Origin: Microbacterium sp. 1.5R
GTDB taxonomy: Bacteria; Actinomycetota; Actinomycetes; Actinomycetales; Microbacteriaceae
Assembly (NCBI RefSeq): GCF_007667425.1
Contig: NZ_VDRC01000001.1
Span: 1,456,595 to 1,520,594 of the forward strand
Reading direction: 5' to 3'
Length of the DNA stretch: 64,000 nucleotides
A program made the translations under genes and the position numbers. Shown here in pieces: positions 1 to 8,389 of this stretch (the first letter of the stretch is position 1; the number at the start of each line of letters is the position of its first letter). The notes under the pieces were generated by a model. That model did not search any database and was not told where the DNA came from. It saw nothing but the letters and a program-made list of their open reading frames with translations.

Positions 1-105
1 CGCCGCCTCTTCGAGTCGTTCGAGGTTGCGGGCGACCAGCGCCGGGTCGCCGCCGGTGCCGGAGCGGTAGGGGCCGGCGATGAGGATGAGGAGTGGTGTG
101 TTCAT
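1..105 (-). CDS. DUF4406 / nucleoside 2-deoxyribosyltransferase-like protein (partial)
   Basis: Only the first 35 codons are in the window; the gene runs off the left edge. The ATG is the reverse complement of CAT at 103-105. The N-terminus reads MNTPLLILIAGPYRSG, followed by a GDPALVARNL stretch. This is the start of the Rossmann-like fold of DUF4406 and nucleoside deoxyribosyltransferase-like proteins, where the first strand ends in AGPYR. It is divergent from the DeoR-type gene at 170, so the two may share a control region. The family name rests on a short N-terminal match. Confidence 0.55.
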   Translation of the reverse strand, partial: MNTPLLILIAGPYRSGTGGDPALVARNLERLEEAA

Positions 106-128
106 GCGGAGCAATATATCGTTGACCG

Positions 129-142
129 TGCACAAACGTGCA
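129..142. promoter_or_regulatory. Candidate operator in the divergent promoter region (TGCAC-N4-GTGCA)
   Basis: A perfect 5-bp inverted repeat, TGCAC AAAC GTGCA, lies in the 64-bp gap between the divergent partial gene (start at 105) and the DeoR-type regulator (start at 170). Repressors of that family usually bind inverted repeats near their own promoter, so autoregulation is a reasonable inference. The half-sites are short and could be chance. Confidence 0.35.
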
Positions 143-169
143 ACTTCATGAATCAATAGGAGATGTCGG

Positions 170-904
170 ATGCTGAGCGCACAGCGCCGGACCCACCTTC
201 GCGAGATCCTGCATCGCGACGGCCGCATCGTCGCCAAGGACGTCGCCCGGGAGCTGTCGCTGTCGGAGGATTCGATCCGCCGCGACCTCCGGGAGATGGC
301 CGAGGCCGGGGAGCTCGTCCGCGTCTACGGCGGAGCGCTGCCGGTTCCCGCCGCCGACCGTCCGGTCGACGCACGGCTCCGGCTCGCCACGGAGAGCAAG
401 GAGCGCGTGGCGCGCCGTGCCGTCGCGCTCATCGCGCCGGCATCCACCGTCATCCTCGACGCGGGGACGACGACGCTCGCGATGGCGAGGATGCTGCCGT
501 CCGGCACCGACCTGACCGTGGTCACCCCGAGCCCCGCCGTCGCTCTCGCGGTCGCGGAGCACTCCGACTCGCGGGTGGTGATGATCGGCGGCGAGCTGTC
601 GCGCTTCTCGCTCGTCGCGAGCGGCCCGTTGGCGATCGAGGCCCTGCAGCATCTCTCCGCCGACACGTTCTTCCTCGGCGTGACCGGGATCGACCCGGAG
701 CACGGCCTCACCACCGGCCGCCTCGACGACGCCGCGACGAAGCGCGCCGTCGCCGCCCGCAGCCGACGGACCTACGTGCTGGGCAGCGAGGAGAAGATCG
801 GTGCGGCCTCGCACTTCCCCGTCCTCGACCTCGAGGTGGTGTCCGGGATCATCGTCGACCCCGACGACCGCAACCCGCTGATCGGCCGGCTCCCCACGAC
901 GTGA
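170..904 (+). CDS. DeoR/GlpR family transcriptional regulator
   Basis: This 244-aa protein has the usual DeoR/GlpR architecture and length. Residues 1-60 form a winged helix-turn-helix (VAKDVARELSLSEDSIRRDL is the recognition region) ending in the family's YGGA turn. The C-terminal sugar-phosphate sensor domain contains the phosphosugar-isomerase-like stretch ILDAGTTTLAMA and later FFLGVTGID. Such proteins normally repress sugar or nucleoside catabolic genes and release DNA on binding a phosphorylated sugar. The ATG is preceded by AGGAG seven bases upstream. No catabolic gene adjoins it on this strand, so the target is unknown; the divergent gene at 1-105 is the nearest candidate. Confidence 0.92.
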   Translation: MLSAQRRTHLREILHRDGRIVAKDVARELSLSEDSIRRDLREMAEAGELVRVYGGALPVPAADRPVDARLRLATESKERVARRAVALIAPASTVILDAGTTTLAMARMLPSGTDLTVVTPSPAVALAVAEHSDSRVVMIGGELSRFSLVASGPLAIEALQHLSADTFFLGVTGIDPEHGLTTGRLDDAATKRAVAARSRRTYVLGSEEKIGAASHFPVLDLEVVSGIIVDPDDRNPLIGRLPTT

Positions 905-916
905 CGAGCTGCTGGC

Positions 917-1606
917 TCAGGTGACGGTGGCCGCGACGATCGCCGGGGTCATCGCCGCCATCATCGCCGCCGCCATCGCCGCGTTGAGAGCTCTCCCCAC
1001 CGCGTCGCCGACCGCGGTGCCCTCGGCCTGCGGCGCGTCCGCCGTCAGCTGCTCGATCCGCTTCTTGAGGTCGCGGGCCGAGGCGCCGGCGCACTCCTCC
1101 CGGAGGATCGCGTGGGCCGCGTTCAGGTTCTGCAGGATCGACAGCAGCGAGAGGTCGGCCCTGGTGGCCGCGCGGTTGCCGGCGATCACGTCGGCGAGGC
1201 GGGCGCGCAGCACACGTTCCGGCGCCGGGTCGGACTCGGGCGTGCGCACCGATCCCCAGCCGAAGAAGCCGCGCTCCCCCCGGATGAGCACCCCCTGCAC
1301 CACCAGCGACTCGACCACCACCTCGAGCGGATCGAGCGCGGGGCGCGCGATGAGCGACTGCAGACGCTTGCCGCGCAGCGGTACCAGACGCTCGAGCGTC
1401 TGGTCGAGCACCGGATGCCCTATGGGCTCGGTCGACACGATCTCGACGACGGGATAACGCTCGTGGGTGAGCGCGATCCGGCCGCGCAGCGCGAGGTCGG
1501 TGAGCACTGCGGCGATCTCGCCGTAGAGGCGATTCACGCTCACCGAGGATTCGATCCGGCCGTCAGGACGCAGGAGGAGCATGTGGAGCTCTTCGACGAT
1601 CAGCAT
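917..1606 (-). CDS. GPP34 family phosphoprotein
   Basis: The protein is 229 aa and begins MLIVEELHMLLLRPDGR, the typical opening of bacterial GPP34 (Golgi phosphoprotein 3-like) proteins; the conserved LRGRIAL-type segment follows. In eukaryotes the fold binds phosphoinositides, but the function of actinobacterial copies is not settled. The start at 1606 is preferred over an ATG 23 codons upstream because the family fold begins here and the upstream part is non-conserved. The last 25 residues are alanine/methionine-rich and may be a membrane-interacting tail. It is convergent with the DeoR-type gene (12 bp apart). Confidence 0.85.
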   Translation of the reverse strand: MLIVEELHMLLLRPDGRIESSVSVNRLYGEIAAVLTDLALRGRIALTHERYPVVEIVSTEPIGHPVLDQTLERLVPLRGKRLQSLIARPALDPLEVVVESLVVQGVLIRGERGFFGWGSVRTPESDPAPERVLRARLADVIAGNRAATRADLSLLSILQNLNAAHAILREECAGASARDLKKRIEQLTADAPQAEGTAVGDAVGRALNAAMAAAMMAAMTPAIVAATVT

Positions 1607-1764
1607 GACTCCACGGTAAGCAGGAGCCCCGGGGCACGGCATCCACCGCAGGAATGATTCCCTGGCCGGTCGCACCCTGCGACCGGCCGGCCGGCGTGGC
1701 CTACGCGACCGCCTCGTGTCAACCCCGTCGCCCCGAGGCGCGGGCGTTTCCTAGGGTTCAGCGC

Positions 1765-3189
1765 ATGAGCTCCGACACCGCCTCCGCGCCCCGCGGCGCC
1801 GAGGCGCCGACCAAGCTGCGGCGCGCGATCACCGGCCCGCTGCTGTTCGCATTCATCCTCGGCGACGTGCTCGGCGCGGGCATCTACGCCCTCATGGGGG
1901 TGCTCTCCGAGGAGGTCGGCGGGATGCTGTGGGCACCCCTCCTGCTGGCGTTGCTGCTCGCACTCCTCACCGCGGGCTCGTACGCCGAACTCGTCACCAA
2001 GTACCCCCGCGCGGGCGGCGCCTCGGTCTTCGCCGAGCGCGCGTTCCGCAGCCCGGTCGTGTCCTTCCTCGTCGGCTTCAGCATGCTCGCCGCCGGAATG
2101 ACGAGCGCGGCGGGTCTCGCGATCGCGTTCGCCGGTGACTACTTCGGCACGTTCTTCGACCTGCCGGCCACCCCGGTGGCGATCGTCTTCCTCGCGATCG
2201 TCGCGGCGCTCAACGCCCGCGGCATCCGGGAATCCCTCGGCGCCAACCTCGTGATGACGGCGATCGAACTCAGCGGACTCGTGATCGTGATCGCCGTGGT
2301 CGGCGTCTTCGTGGCCGGTGGGGGCGGCGACGTCTCGCGCCTCACCGCGAGCCCCGACGGCACACCGGTCGCCCTCGCGGTGCTGGGCGGCGCCGTGATC
2401 GCGTACTACTCCTTCGTCGGTTTCGAGACCTCCGCGAACATGATCGAAGAGGTCAAGGACCCTCGCCGCACCTACCCGCGGGCCCTGTTCGGGGCGCTGT
2501 TCACCGCGGGAGCGGTCTACGTGCTCGTCGGCATCGCGAGCTCGATCACCCTCCCCGCCTCCGACCTGCAGGAGTCGAGCGGCCCGCTGCTCGCGGTCGT
2601 CGAGGCCACGGGCGCCAGCATCCCCTCCTGGCTGTTCAGCCTCATCGCGTTGATCGCCGTCGCGAACGGCGCGCTGCTCACGATGATCATGGTGAGCAGG
2701 CTGACCTACGGGATGGCCGAGCAGAGCCCGCTCCCGGCGGTGCTGGGGCGCGTGCTCCCCCACCGCAAGACGCCGTGGGTGGCCATCCTCACCACCACCC
2801 TCGTCGCGATGGGGCTGACGCTCGTCGGCGACCTGGCGACGCTCGCCGAGACCGTGGTGCTGCTGCTGCTCTTCGTCTTCCTGAGCGTCAACATCTCGGT
2901 GCTGGTGCTGCGCCGCGACCGCGTCGAGCACGACCACTTCCGCATCTGGACGGTCGTCCCGGTGCTGGGCATCGCGTCCTGCATCCTGCTGCTCACTCAG
3001 CAGCGCCCCGTGGTGTGGCTCTTCGGTGCGATCCTCCTCGCCGTCGGCGTCGTGCTGTTCCTCCTCGCCCGCTGGGCCCGCGGCCGCTCCGACCGCCACA
3101 ACGCCCCCGCCCCCGCCCCTGCCGGCCACACCACCCCCGCCACACCCGCCATCCCCGACACCCAGGAGGACACCCATGGCCACGCCTGA
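1765..3189 (+). CDS. APC family amino acid permease
   Basis: This 474-aa polytopic membrane protein has about 12 predicted transmembrane segments. The first helix carries the APC signature FAFILGDVLGAGIYALMG (a GxG-type unwound helix used for substrate binding), and the segment YYSFVGFETSANMIEEVKDP is typical of the family after helix 6. It probably imports an amino acid or amine by proton symport; the substrate cannot be read from sequence. The ATG at 1765 is chosen over an in-frame upstream start because the extra 37 residues are Arg/Pro-rich and not family-like. The C-terminal tail is Ala/Pro-rich and its stop overlaps the next gene by 14 bp, suggesting co-transcription. Confidence 0.88.
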   Translation: MSSDTASAPRGAEAPTKLRRAITGPLLFAFILGDVLGAGIYALMGVLSEEVGGMLWAPLLLALLLALLTAGSYAELVTKYPRAGGASVFAERAFRSPVVSFLVGFSMLAAGMTSAAGLAIAFAGDYFGTFFDLPATPVAIVFLAIVAALNARGIRESLGANLVMTAIELSGLVIVIAVVGVFVAGGGGDVSRLTASPDGTPVALAVLGGAVIAYYSFVGFETSANMIEEVKDPRRTYPRALFGALFTAGAVYVLVGIASSITLPASDLQESSGPLLAVVEATGASIPSWLFSLIALIAVANGALLTMIMVSRLTYGMAEQSPLPAVLGRVLPHRKTPWVAILTTTLVAMGLTLVGDLATLAETVVLLLLFVFLSVNISVLVLRRDRVEHDHFRIWTVVPVLGIASCILLLTQQRPVVWLFGAILLAVGVVLFLLARWARGRSDRHNAPAPAPAGHTTPATPAIPDTQEDTHGHA

Positions 3190-3445
3190 CGACACGAGCA
3201 GCGTCGACGACATGACCTTCGCCGAGAAGCGTCACGATCAGCTGACCACCGCCCCGAACGCGACGGAGGAGGATGCGGCTCCGCGCATCGAGGTCACCGA
3301 GCACGACGGGGTGAAGCGCATCGACATCGCACCGGACGCCGCCGTGCGCCCCGGGCCGGGCCCGGGCGTCGAGTTCGACGACCAGGGTCGCCCGGTCGAT
3401 CGCGACGACTCCGGACAGCCGGAGACCGGTCAGCCCGACAGCTGA
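3176..3445 (+). CDS. Hypothetical small acidic protein
   Basis: An 89-aa soluble, acidic, probably disordered protein starting MATPDDTSSVDDMTFAEKR. It has no signal peptide or membrane segment and is rich in Asp, Glu, Pro and Gly. It starts inside the 3' end of the APC permease gene, with a GGAGG-type ribosome site in that coding region, so it is probably translated from the same mRNA. I recognise no domain. A stress-related or permease-accessory role would be a guess. Confidence 0.7.
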   Translation: MATPDDTSSVDDMTFAEKRHDQLTTAPNATEEDAAPRIEVTEHDGVKRIDIAPDAAVRPGPGPGVEFDDQGRPVDRDDSGQPETGQPDS

Positions 3446-3473
3446 CGCGCGGCACCGGAGAGCCCGAGGGGCG

Positions 3474-4490
3474 CTAGAGCCAGCCCTTGCGCTTGAAGGC
3501 CACGTAGAGTCCGATGCCCATCGCGATCATGAGACCGATGGCCATCGGATATCCGAACGCCCAGTGCAGTTCGGGCATGACGTCGAAGTTCATCCCGTAC
3601 ACAGTGCCCACGAGGGTCGGCGCGAACAGGATCGCCGCCCAGCCCGAGATGCGCTTCACCTCGTCGTTCTGACGGATGCCGAGCTCCGTCATCCGCCGCA
3701 TCTCCTCGTTCTGGCGACGGGCGACGATCGTCGACTCGACGGTCAGCGCGTTGTCGAGCACGGTGCGGAACGTCGTCACCCGGTCGGCGATCCGCAGAGT
3801 GTGGTCGAGCACGTCGCGCAGATACCGCTGCAGCTCCTCGTCGACGTGGTACTTCTCCGACCCCCGCAGCAGCGCGTCGAGCATGCCGGAGAGCGGCTGG
3901 GTCGCGCGCTGGAACTCGATGACCTCACGACCGAGCTCGTAGATGCGCTGGGTTGCGTCGACGCCCTCTTCGAACAGCTGGCTCTCGATCTCGTCGATGT
4001 CGTTCTCGAGCCCGGCGAGCACCGGAGCGTACTCGTCGACGACCTCGTCGAGGATCGCGTAGAGCACCGCCTCCGGCCCCTGCTTCAGCAGCGCGGGGTC
4101 GCCTTCCATGCGGTGCCGCACCCTGCCGAGGTCGGGAGACTCCGCATGGCGGATCGTGACGACGAAATCCGGTCCGACGAGCACGTGGATCTCGCCGAAA
4201 TCGACCTCCTCCGTCGCATCCAGGTAGCGAGCGGATCGCAGCACCATGAACAGCACGTCACCGTAGCGCTCCAGCTTCGAGCGCTGGTGTCCGGCGAGGG
4301 CGTCCTCGACCACCAGCTGATGGATGCCGAACTCGTCGGCCACCTCGCGGATCTCGTCGGCGCTCGGCCGATACAGGCCGATCCAGCTCATGCCGCCCCG
4401 CTCGTGCATGAGCTCGAAGGTCTCGCTGAGGCTGGCGGGATTCTCGGTACGCACGCCGTCGACGTAGATCGCGTTGTCGATGATGGCCAT
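3474..4490 (-). CDS. corA: CorA-type magnesium/cobalt transporter
   Basis: The 338-aa protein has CorA layout: a large N-terminal cytoplasmic alpha/beta funnel, a long stalk helix, and two C-terminal transmembrane helices. The diagnostic signature is YGMNFDVMPELHW, containing the GMN selectivity motif at the end of helix 1, with the acidic periplasmic loop following. The protein ends AFKRKGWL, the basic C-terminal tail typical of the family. CorA pentamers mediate passive Mg2+ (also Co2+/Ni2+) influx gated by intracellular Mg2+. The gene is convergent with the permease pair upstream. Confidence 0.93.
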   Translation of the reverse strand: MAIIDNAIYVDGVRTENPASLSETFELMHERGGMSWIGLYRPSADEIREVADEFGIHQLVVEDALAGHQRSKLERYGDVLFMVLRSARYLDATEEVDFGEIHVLVGPDFVVTIRHAESPDLGRVRHRMEGDPALLKQGPEAVLYAILDEVVDEYAPVLAGLENDIDEIESQLFEEGVDATQRIYELGREVIEFQRATQPLSGMLDALLRGSEKYHVDEELQRYLRDVLDHTLRIADRVTTFRTVLDNALTVESTIVARRQNEEMRRMTELGIRQNDEVKRISGWAAILFAPTLVGTVYGMNFDVMPELHWAFGYPMAIGLMIAMGIGLYVAFKRKGWL

Positions 4491-4522
4491 GCGCCCGCCT
4501 CACGTTCCCGGTCGCGCCGGGG

Positions 4523-5806
4523 TCATCCCTCAGGCGGCGCGACGCACGGCACGGCGTTGTCGATGATCGCCTGGTGCCACTGCTCGGCTGTGAACGGCAG
4601 TCCGAAATCCGGAGCGGTCTGGCCTGCGGCCGCCGGCGCCTTCGACGCGATCGCCGCGAGCTCCCAGGCGAGGAGGCCGGCGATGGAGCCGCCTGCCGTC
4701 GAGTCGTTCAGCGACACCGCGACCGTGAAGCCGGTCGTCGGGTCGGAGTACGCGGCCGTGGCGTACCCCGGCGTCCAGCCGGAGCGTCCGACGAGCGGAC
4801 CGACGAGGGTCGCACCGCCGGTCTCCTGCAGCCACGACTCCGCCCCCTCGTAGGCGGGGAGCGGCGAGCCGTACCGGTTCGGCTCCTCCTTCGTCCGCAG
4901 CACCTGGGCCGCCTCGGCCTGCGCGTAGCGGCCGAGGTCGTCGATGGTCGACACGACACCGGAGTCGGTGAAACCCGTGCTCGACGACATGGTCGTGATG
5001 TCGATCGGCGCCGCGCACGTGTACCCGCCCTCGACGGCCGGCAGATAGTGACCCGCCATGACCGCACCGCTCGACGGCGGGGCCGCGGTGGGGCCCGGGA
5101 GCGAGGTGGACGACAGACCGAGCGGCTGCGTCACGTACTGCGAGACCAGTTCGGAAGCCGACAGCCCGGTGGCTCGTTCGAGCGCGAGCCCGAGGAGGAG
5201 GAAAGCGGCGTCCGAATCGGCGTACTGCGTCCGCGGCTCGATGCGCCCCGTTCCCAGACCGTAGGCGGCGAGCTCCAGCGGAGACCACACCCTGTCGGGC
5301 GTGGTCAGCCAGGCCGACTTCGCGACGCCCTCCGAGGACCCGATCCCGCTCGTGCCGTTGCAGAGGTCGAGCAAGGTCACCCCGCCGAGGTCGGACACGC
5401 CGGAGACGTACTCGGTCACCGGATCGTCGAGCTCGACGACGCCGTCGTCGGAGAGCGCGTAGAGCACGTCGCAGGTCATGAGACGGGTGACGTCGCCGAT
5501 GCGGAACGACATGTCGGTGCTGATCTCGGCTCCCGCACCCGGATCCTGGGTTCCGACGCCGGTGACCCACGTGCCGCTCCACGGCACCCAGACGCCGACG
5601 ACGGCGCCCGTCGCCCCCGATGCGGTTAGTGCGTTCGTGACGGCATCCTGCATCGCCGCGACCGTGTCTGCGGGCAGTTCGCCGTCGACCTGCGCCGGCG
5701 GCTCGTAGCTGAACGACGGCTCGGACGTGCATCCGGTGAGGAGGATCCCGAGCGCGACGACGCCGGCCGCTGCTGCGCGGAACCTGCGCGACGAGAGAAG
5801 CTGCAT
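4523..5806 (-). CDS. Serine hydrolase lipoprotein, beta-lactamase class C-like
   Basis: A 427-aa exported lipoprotein: the signal peptide ends in the lipobox LLTGC, placing the acylated Cys near residue 26. The rest resembles class C beta-lactamase/D-alanyl-D-alanine carboxypeptidase-type serine hydrolases (Pfam Beta-lactamase). The usual SxxK is hard to place: in the expected region (DMSFRIGDVTRLMTCDVLYA) there is no clear SxxK, while a YADSDAAFLLLG segment resembles the YxN-type region. The enzyme may therefore be a divergent or inactive family member. It is probably anchored outside the cytoplasmic membrane and could act on cell-wall peptides. Drug resistance should not be inferred. Confidence 0.75.
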   Translation of the reverse strand: MQLLSSRRFRAAAAGVVALGILLTGCTSEPSFSYEPPAQVDGELPADTVAAMQDAVTNALTASGATGAVVGVWVPWSGTWVTGVGTQDPGAGAEISTDMSFRIGDVTRLMTCDVLYALSDDGVVELDDPVTEYVSGVSDLGGVTLLDLCNGTSGIGSSEGVAKSAWLTTPDRVWSPLELAAYGLGTGRIEPRTQYADSDAAFLLLGLALERATGLSASELVSQYVTQPLGLSSTSLPGPTAAPPSSGAVMAGHYLPAVEGGYTCAAPIDITTMSSSTGFTDSGVVSTIDDLGRYAQAEAAQVLRTKEEPNRYGSPLPAYEGAESWLQETGGATLVGPLVGRSGWTPGYATAAYSDPTTGFTVAVSLNDSTAGGSIAGLLAWELAAIASKAPAAAGQTAPDFGLPFTAEQWHQAIIDNAVPCVAPPEG

Positions 5807-5892
5807 GAAGGGGACCCCCGGAAGACGTGTCTCCCGAGTCTAGAACGCGCACGCTGAAAGTACGCATCGGGCGTGCCCGTAGGGTGAGGATC

Positions 5893-6207
5893 ATGCCCCA
5901 CACCTTCGATGCCGACATCATCGCGGCCGTCCTGCGTCACATGAACGGCGACCACGCCGACGACAACGCGCTGATCGCCCGGGCGTTCTCCGACGACGGC
6001 GAGGACGAGATCACCGGGGCGACCATGACCGGGTTCGACGGCGACGGCGGCACCTGGAGCGTCACCAGGGGCGGCACCGCGTCGGAGCTCCGCGTCGCGT
6101 GGCCGGGCGGTCCGATCACCGAGCGGCATGCGGTGCGGCGAGAGGTCGTCGCGATCTACGATCTCGCGTGTGCGAGGCTCGGCGTCGAACCGCGGCCGCA
6201 TGACTGA
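5893..6207 (+). CDS. DUF2470 domain protein (heme-utilisation associated)
   Basis: The 104-aa protein is essentially one DUF2470 domain. It opens FDADIIAAVLRHMNGDHADD, in which the MNxDHxDD motif is characteristic. DUF2470 is the C-terminal domain of HugZ-type heme-utilisation proteins and contributes to heme binding there; standalone copies occur in actinobacteria. The next gene, 77 bp downstream on the same strand, is a heme oxygenase, so a linked role in heme iron use is plausible. The ATG at 5893 follows GTGAGGATC, a better context than the in-frame ATG 22 codons upstream. Confidence 0.82.
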   Translation: MPHTFDADIIAAVLRHMNGDHADDNALIARAFSDDGEDEITGATMTGFDGDGGTWSVTRGGTASELRVAWPGGPITERHAVRREVVAIYDLACARLGVEPRPHD

Positions 6208-6260
6208 TCGCCGACCGGCGCGCGCCCGCGTCATGATCGCACTGAGGGTTTCGCTCGAAC

Positions 6261-6279
6261 TTAGGTGACCCTTACACTG
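6261..6279 (+). promoter_or_regulatory. Candidate DtxR/IdeR iron box before the heme oxygenase gene
   Basis: The 19-mer TTAGGTGACCCTTACACTG agrees at 12 of 19 positions with the DtxR/IdeR consensus TTAGGTTAGCCTAACCTAA (consensus from memory). The left half-site TTAGGT is complete. It ends 5 bp before the heme oxygenase ATG, so a bound repressor would block transcription or initiation. Iron-dependent repression of heme oxygenase by DtxR is established in Corynebacterium; here it is an inference from this match. Confidence 0.45.
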
Positions 6280-6284
6280 AGGGC

Positions 6285-6932
6285 ATGTCCGAGATCCTCT
6301 CCTTCTCCGCAGCCCTCCGTGAGCGCTCCTCCGGTTCGCACTCGCGCAGCGAAGGTGCGGGATTCATGTCCGACCTGCTCAAGGGCGAGGGGTCGCGCGA
6401 GGACTACATCTCGCTCGTCGCGCAGCACTACTTCATCTACGAGGCACTCGAGGATGCGGGCGACCGGATGCGTCATGATCCCGTCGCCTCCGTCTTCCTC
6501 AGCGACAAGCTCACCCGCCTCCCCGCGCTCGAGGCCGACCTCGGCTTCCTCCTCGGCGACGACTGGCGGGACCGCATCAGCCCGCTCCCCACGACCCAGC
6601 GTTACGTCGGGCGGATCCGCCAGGTCGGCGCGACCTGGACCGGCGGCTTCGTCGCCCACCACTACACGCGCTACCTCGGCGACCTCTCGGGAGGGGTCTT
6701 CATCGGCCGGGTCATGGCTCGGCGGTTCGGGTTCGAGACCAACGGCTGCGGCTTCTACCTGTTCGACGACATCGCCGACCCGAACGCCTTCAAGGACGTC
6801 TACCGCGAGCAGCTGGACGCGGCCCCGTGGGATGACGCCGAGCGCGAGCGCGTGATCGACGAGGTCCTGCTGGCCTACCGCTTCAACACCGAGCTGTTCG
6901 AAGACCTCGATCGGGCGCGCGTCGCCGCCTGA
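6285..6932 (+). CDS. hmuO: Biliverdin-producing heme oxygenase
   Basis: At 215 aa this is a full-length HmuO/HO-1-type heme oxygenase. It opens heme with O2 and reductant to biliverdin, CO and Fe2+, in the cytoplasm. The proximal heme-ligand histidine is H19 in SSGSHSRSEG, and the distal-helix glycine motif is YLGDLSGGVFIG. The following segment DPNAFKDVYREQLD and the helical C-terminus fit the family. There is no membrane anchor. The DUF2470 gene lies just upstream and an iron-box-like sequence touches the start, so the gene probably serves iron acquisition from heme. Confidence 0.95.
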   Translation: MSEILSFSAALRERSSGSHSRSEGAGFMSDLLKGEGSREDYISLVAQHYFIYEALEDAGDRMRHDPVASVFLSDKLTRLPALEADLGFLLGDDWRDRISPLPTTQRYVGRIRQVGATWTGGFVAHHYTRYLGDLSGGVFIGRVMARRFGFETNGCGFYLFDDIADPNAFKDVYREQLDAAPWDDAERERVIDEVLLAYRFNTELFEDLDRARVAA

Positions 6933-6946
6933 CGTCGTCGATCCCC

Positions 6947-6990
6947 GCGGTCGCGGCCTGGTCGCCGCCGCGGTCGCGGCCTGGCCGCCG
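6947..6990. repeat. 22-bp tandem duplication in the intergenic region
   Basis: Two consecutive 22-bp units beginning CGCGGTCGCGGCCTGG follow the heme oxygenase stop. They are nearly identical (one T/C difference). A GC-rich stretch with GCCGCCGCCGGCGGC follows before the convergent esterase gene ends. This may contribute to bidirectional termination, but no clear terminator hairpin with a T-run is visible. Confidence 0.5.
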
Positions 6991-7028
6991 CCGAGGCGCG
7001 TTTGAGCGTCGCCGCCGCCGGCGGCGCG

Positions 7029-8315
7029 TCAGGGCGCGGAGAGCCCGAGTACCGGGTAGAGCAGCGCGAGCCCCTTCTGCAGGCCGCCGTTCAAGGCGTC
7101 GACGACATGCCCCGCGCCCGGGACCTCGTAGTAAGTCGTCGTCATGCCCACGGCCTTCGCCTCGGCCGACACCGCCTTCGCAGCCGGGATGAACGGCGGG
7201 TCCTGCGCGCCGACCGTGAAGACGGCGGTGACGCCGTCGTACGTGCCTGGTGCGGCGCTCTTCATGATGCTGATCGGTTTGGACGCCTCGAACGCCGCCC
7301 CGCTGCCTCCGTAGATCGTCGACGTCACGCTGTCGACGTCTTCGGAACCCGGGAACTCCTCGCCCGAGATGTCCAGCAGGTTCTTCCAGGTCTGCGGCTG
7401 CTGCGCCAGGTACTTCACGGCGCAACCGCCGCCGTTCGAGTACCCGGCGATCACCCAGTACTTCGGATCCTGGATGACGTTCAGATTCTTCCTGGCCCAG
7501 TCGACGACATCCTTCGTGATGTAGGTCTCGGCGTCGCCGTACGCCGTGGAGTCTGCACAGGCGGGGTCGTTGCCGCTCGGACCGATCTGATCGGCGACGA
7601 TGACGATCGGCGCCAAGCCCTTGTTCTCGGCGGCGAGGTCGTCGAGGGCGCTCGCGATGTACTGCGGATCGGGATCGCCCGGGAAGCCCATCATCATGAT
7701 CACGAGCGGCAGGGCGGGGGCATCCTCGACGAGCGCGGCCGGCGGCAGGTAGACACCCGCGGGTCGCGCGTCGAATCCCGAAGCCGTCGCGGGGATCACC
7801 TGGGTGCCCTGCTTCCCCTTCGTCGGCATGCCGGCCGGCGGTGTGAAGCTCTTGTACAGCGGACCCGCCGCCGGACGCGGGGAGGAGGAGTTCGTCGGCA
7901 CCGCGATCGGATCGCTCGTCACGACGCCGAACAGACTGCCGAGGGTCGGGTTGAGTCCGTAGTAGGCGTTGACCCCGATGACCCCGGTGATCGCGAACAC
8001 CACGATGCCGACGACGGCGACGACCTTGCGCCACGCCCTCGACCGGCGGAGGTTGGCGATGGCCAGCGCGATGGCGGCGAAGACCGCGGACGCCCACCAG
8101 AACACCGCACCGGGCAGCTCGGTGCCGAAGGCATCCGTCAGATCGGCGACCAGCGCGGCGAGGCTGCCGACGAGCGCGCCGACGAGCAGGGCGACGAGGA
8201 CGGTGAGCACCCACGCGCGCCGCGGTCTGCGGAGCAGCAGCACGAGGAAGAAGACGCATGCCGCCCCGTACACGATCACGGGGACGGGACCATCGATGAC
8301 AGGCAGGCTCCACAT
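7029..8315 (-). CDS. Membrane-anchored esterase, antigen 85/esterase D-like
   Basis: The 428-aa protein has an N-terminal block of about four transmembrane helices (residues 1-130), then an extracytoplasmic alpha/beta hydrolase domain of the esterase D/antigen 85 type. The nucleophile elbow is GYSNGGG, and the C-terminal GAGHVVDAL supplies the likely catalytic His. The same TM-plus-esterase architecture occurs in actinobacterial mycolyltransferase-like and enterochelin-esterase-like proteins, but this organism group lacks mycolic acids, so the substrate is unknown. The ATG at 8315 has GGGGAT upstream; in-frame starts further upstream are in Arg-rich, non-conserved sequence. Confidence 0.82.
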   Translation of the reverse strand: MWSLPVIDGPVPVIVYGAACVFFLVLLLRRPRRAWVLTVLVALLVGALVGSLAALVADLTDAFGTELPGAVFWWASAVFAAIALAIANLRRSRAWRKVVAVVGIVVFAITGVIGVNAYYGLNPTLGSLFGVVTSDPIAVPTNSSSPRPAAGPLYKSFTPPAGMPTKGKQGTQVIPATASGFDARPAGVYLPPAALVEDAPALPLVIMMMGFPGDPDPQYIASALDDLAAENKGLAPIVIVADQIGPSGNDPACADSTAYGDAETYITKDVVDWARKNLNVIQDPKYWVIAGYSNGGGCAVKYLAQQPQTWKNLLDISGEEFPGSEDVDSVTSTIYGGSGAAFEASKPISIMKSAAPGTYDGVTAVFTVGAQDPPFIPAAKAVSAEAKAVGMTTTYYEVPGAGHVVDALNGGLQKGLALLYPVLGLSAP

Positions 8316-8389
8316 GGGGATCCCCTTTCGCGGCGAACGGAGGTTACCACGACGGTGTCCGCCCCGATACGGCGGCTGTGGAGAACCCG

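Noticed and set aside
1600..3213. A 537-aa minus-strand open frame across the APC permease gene
   Set aside because: It is antisense to a clear permease, is dominated by Arg, Glu, Asp and His, and has no recognisable domain; it is a shadow of GC-rich coding sequence.
3564..4853. A 429-aa plus-strand frame over corA and the hydrolase gene
   Set aside because: It runs antisense to corA, which is unambiguous by its GMN motif, and crosses the intergenic region into the next gene. No protein-like motifs.
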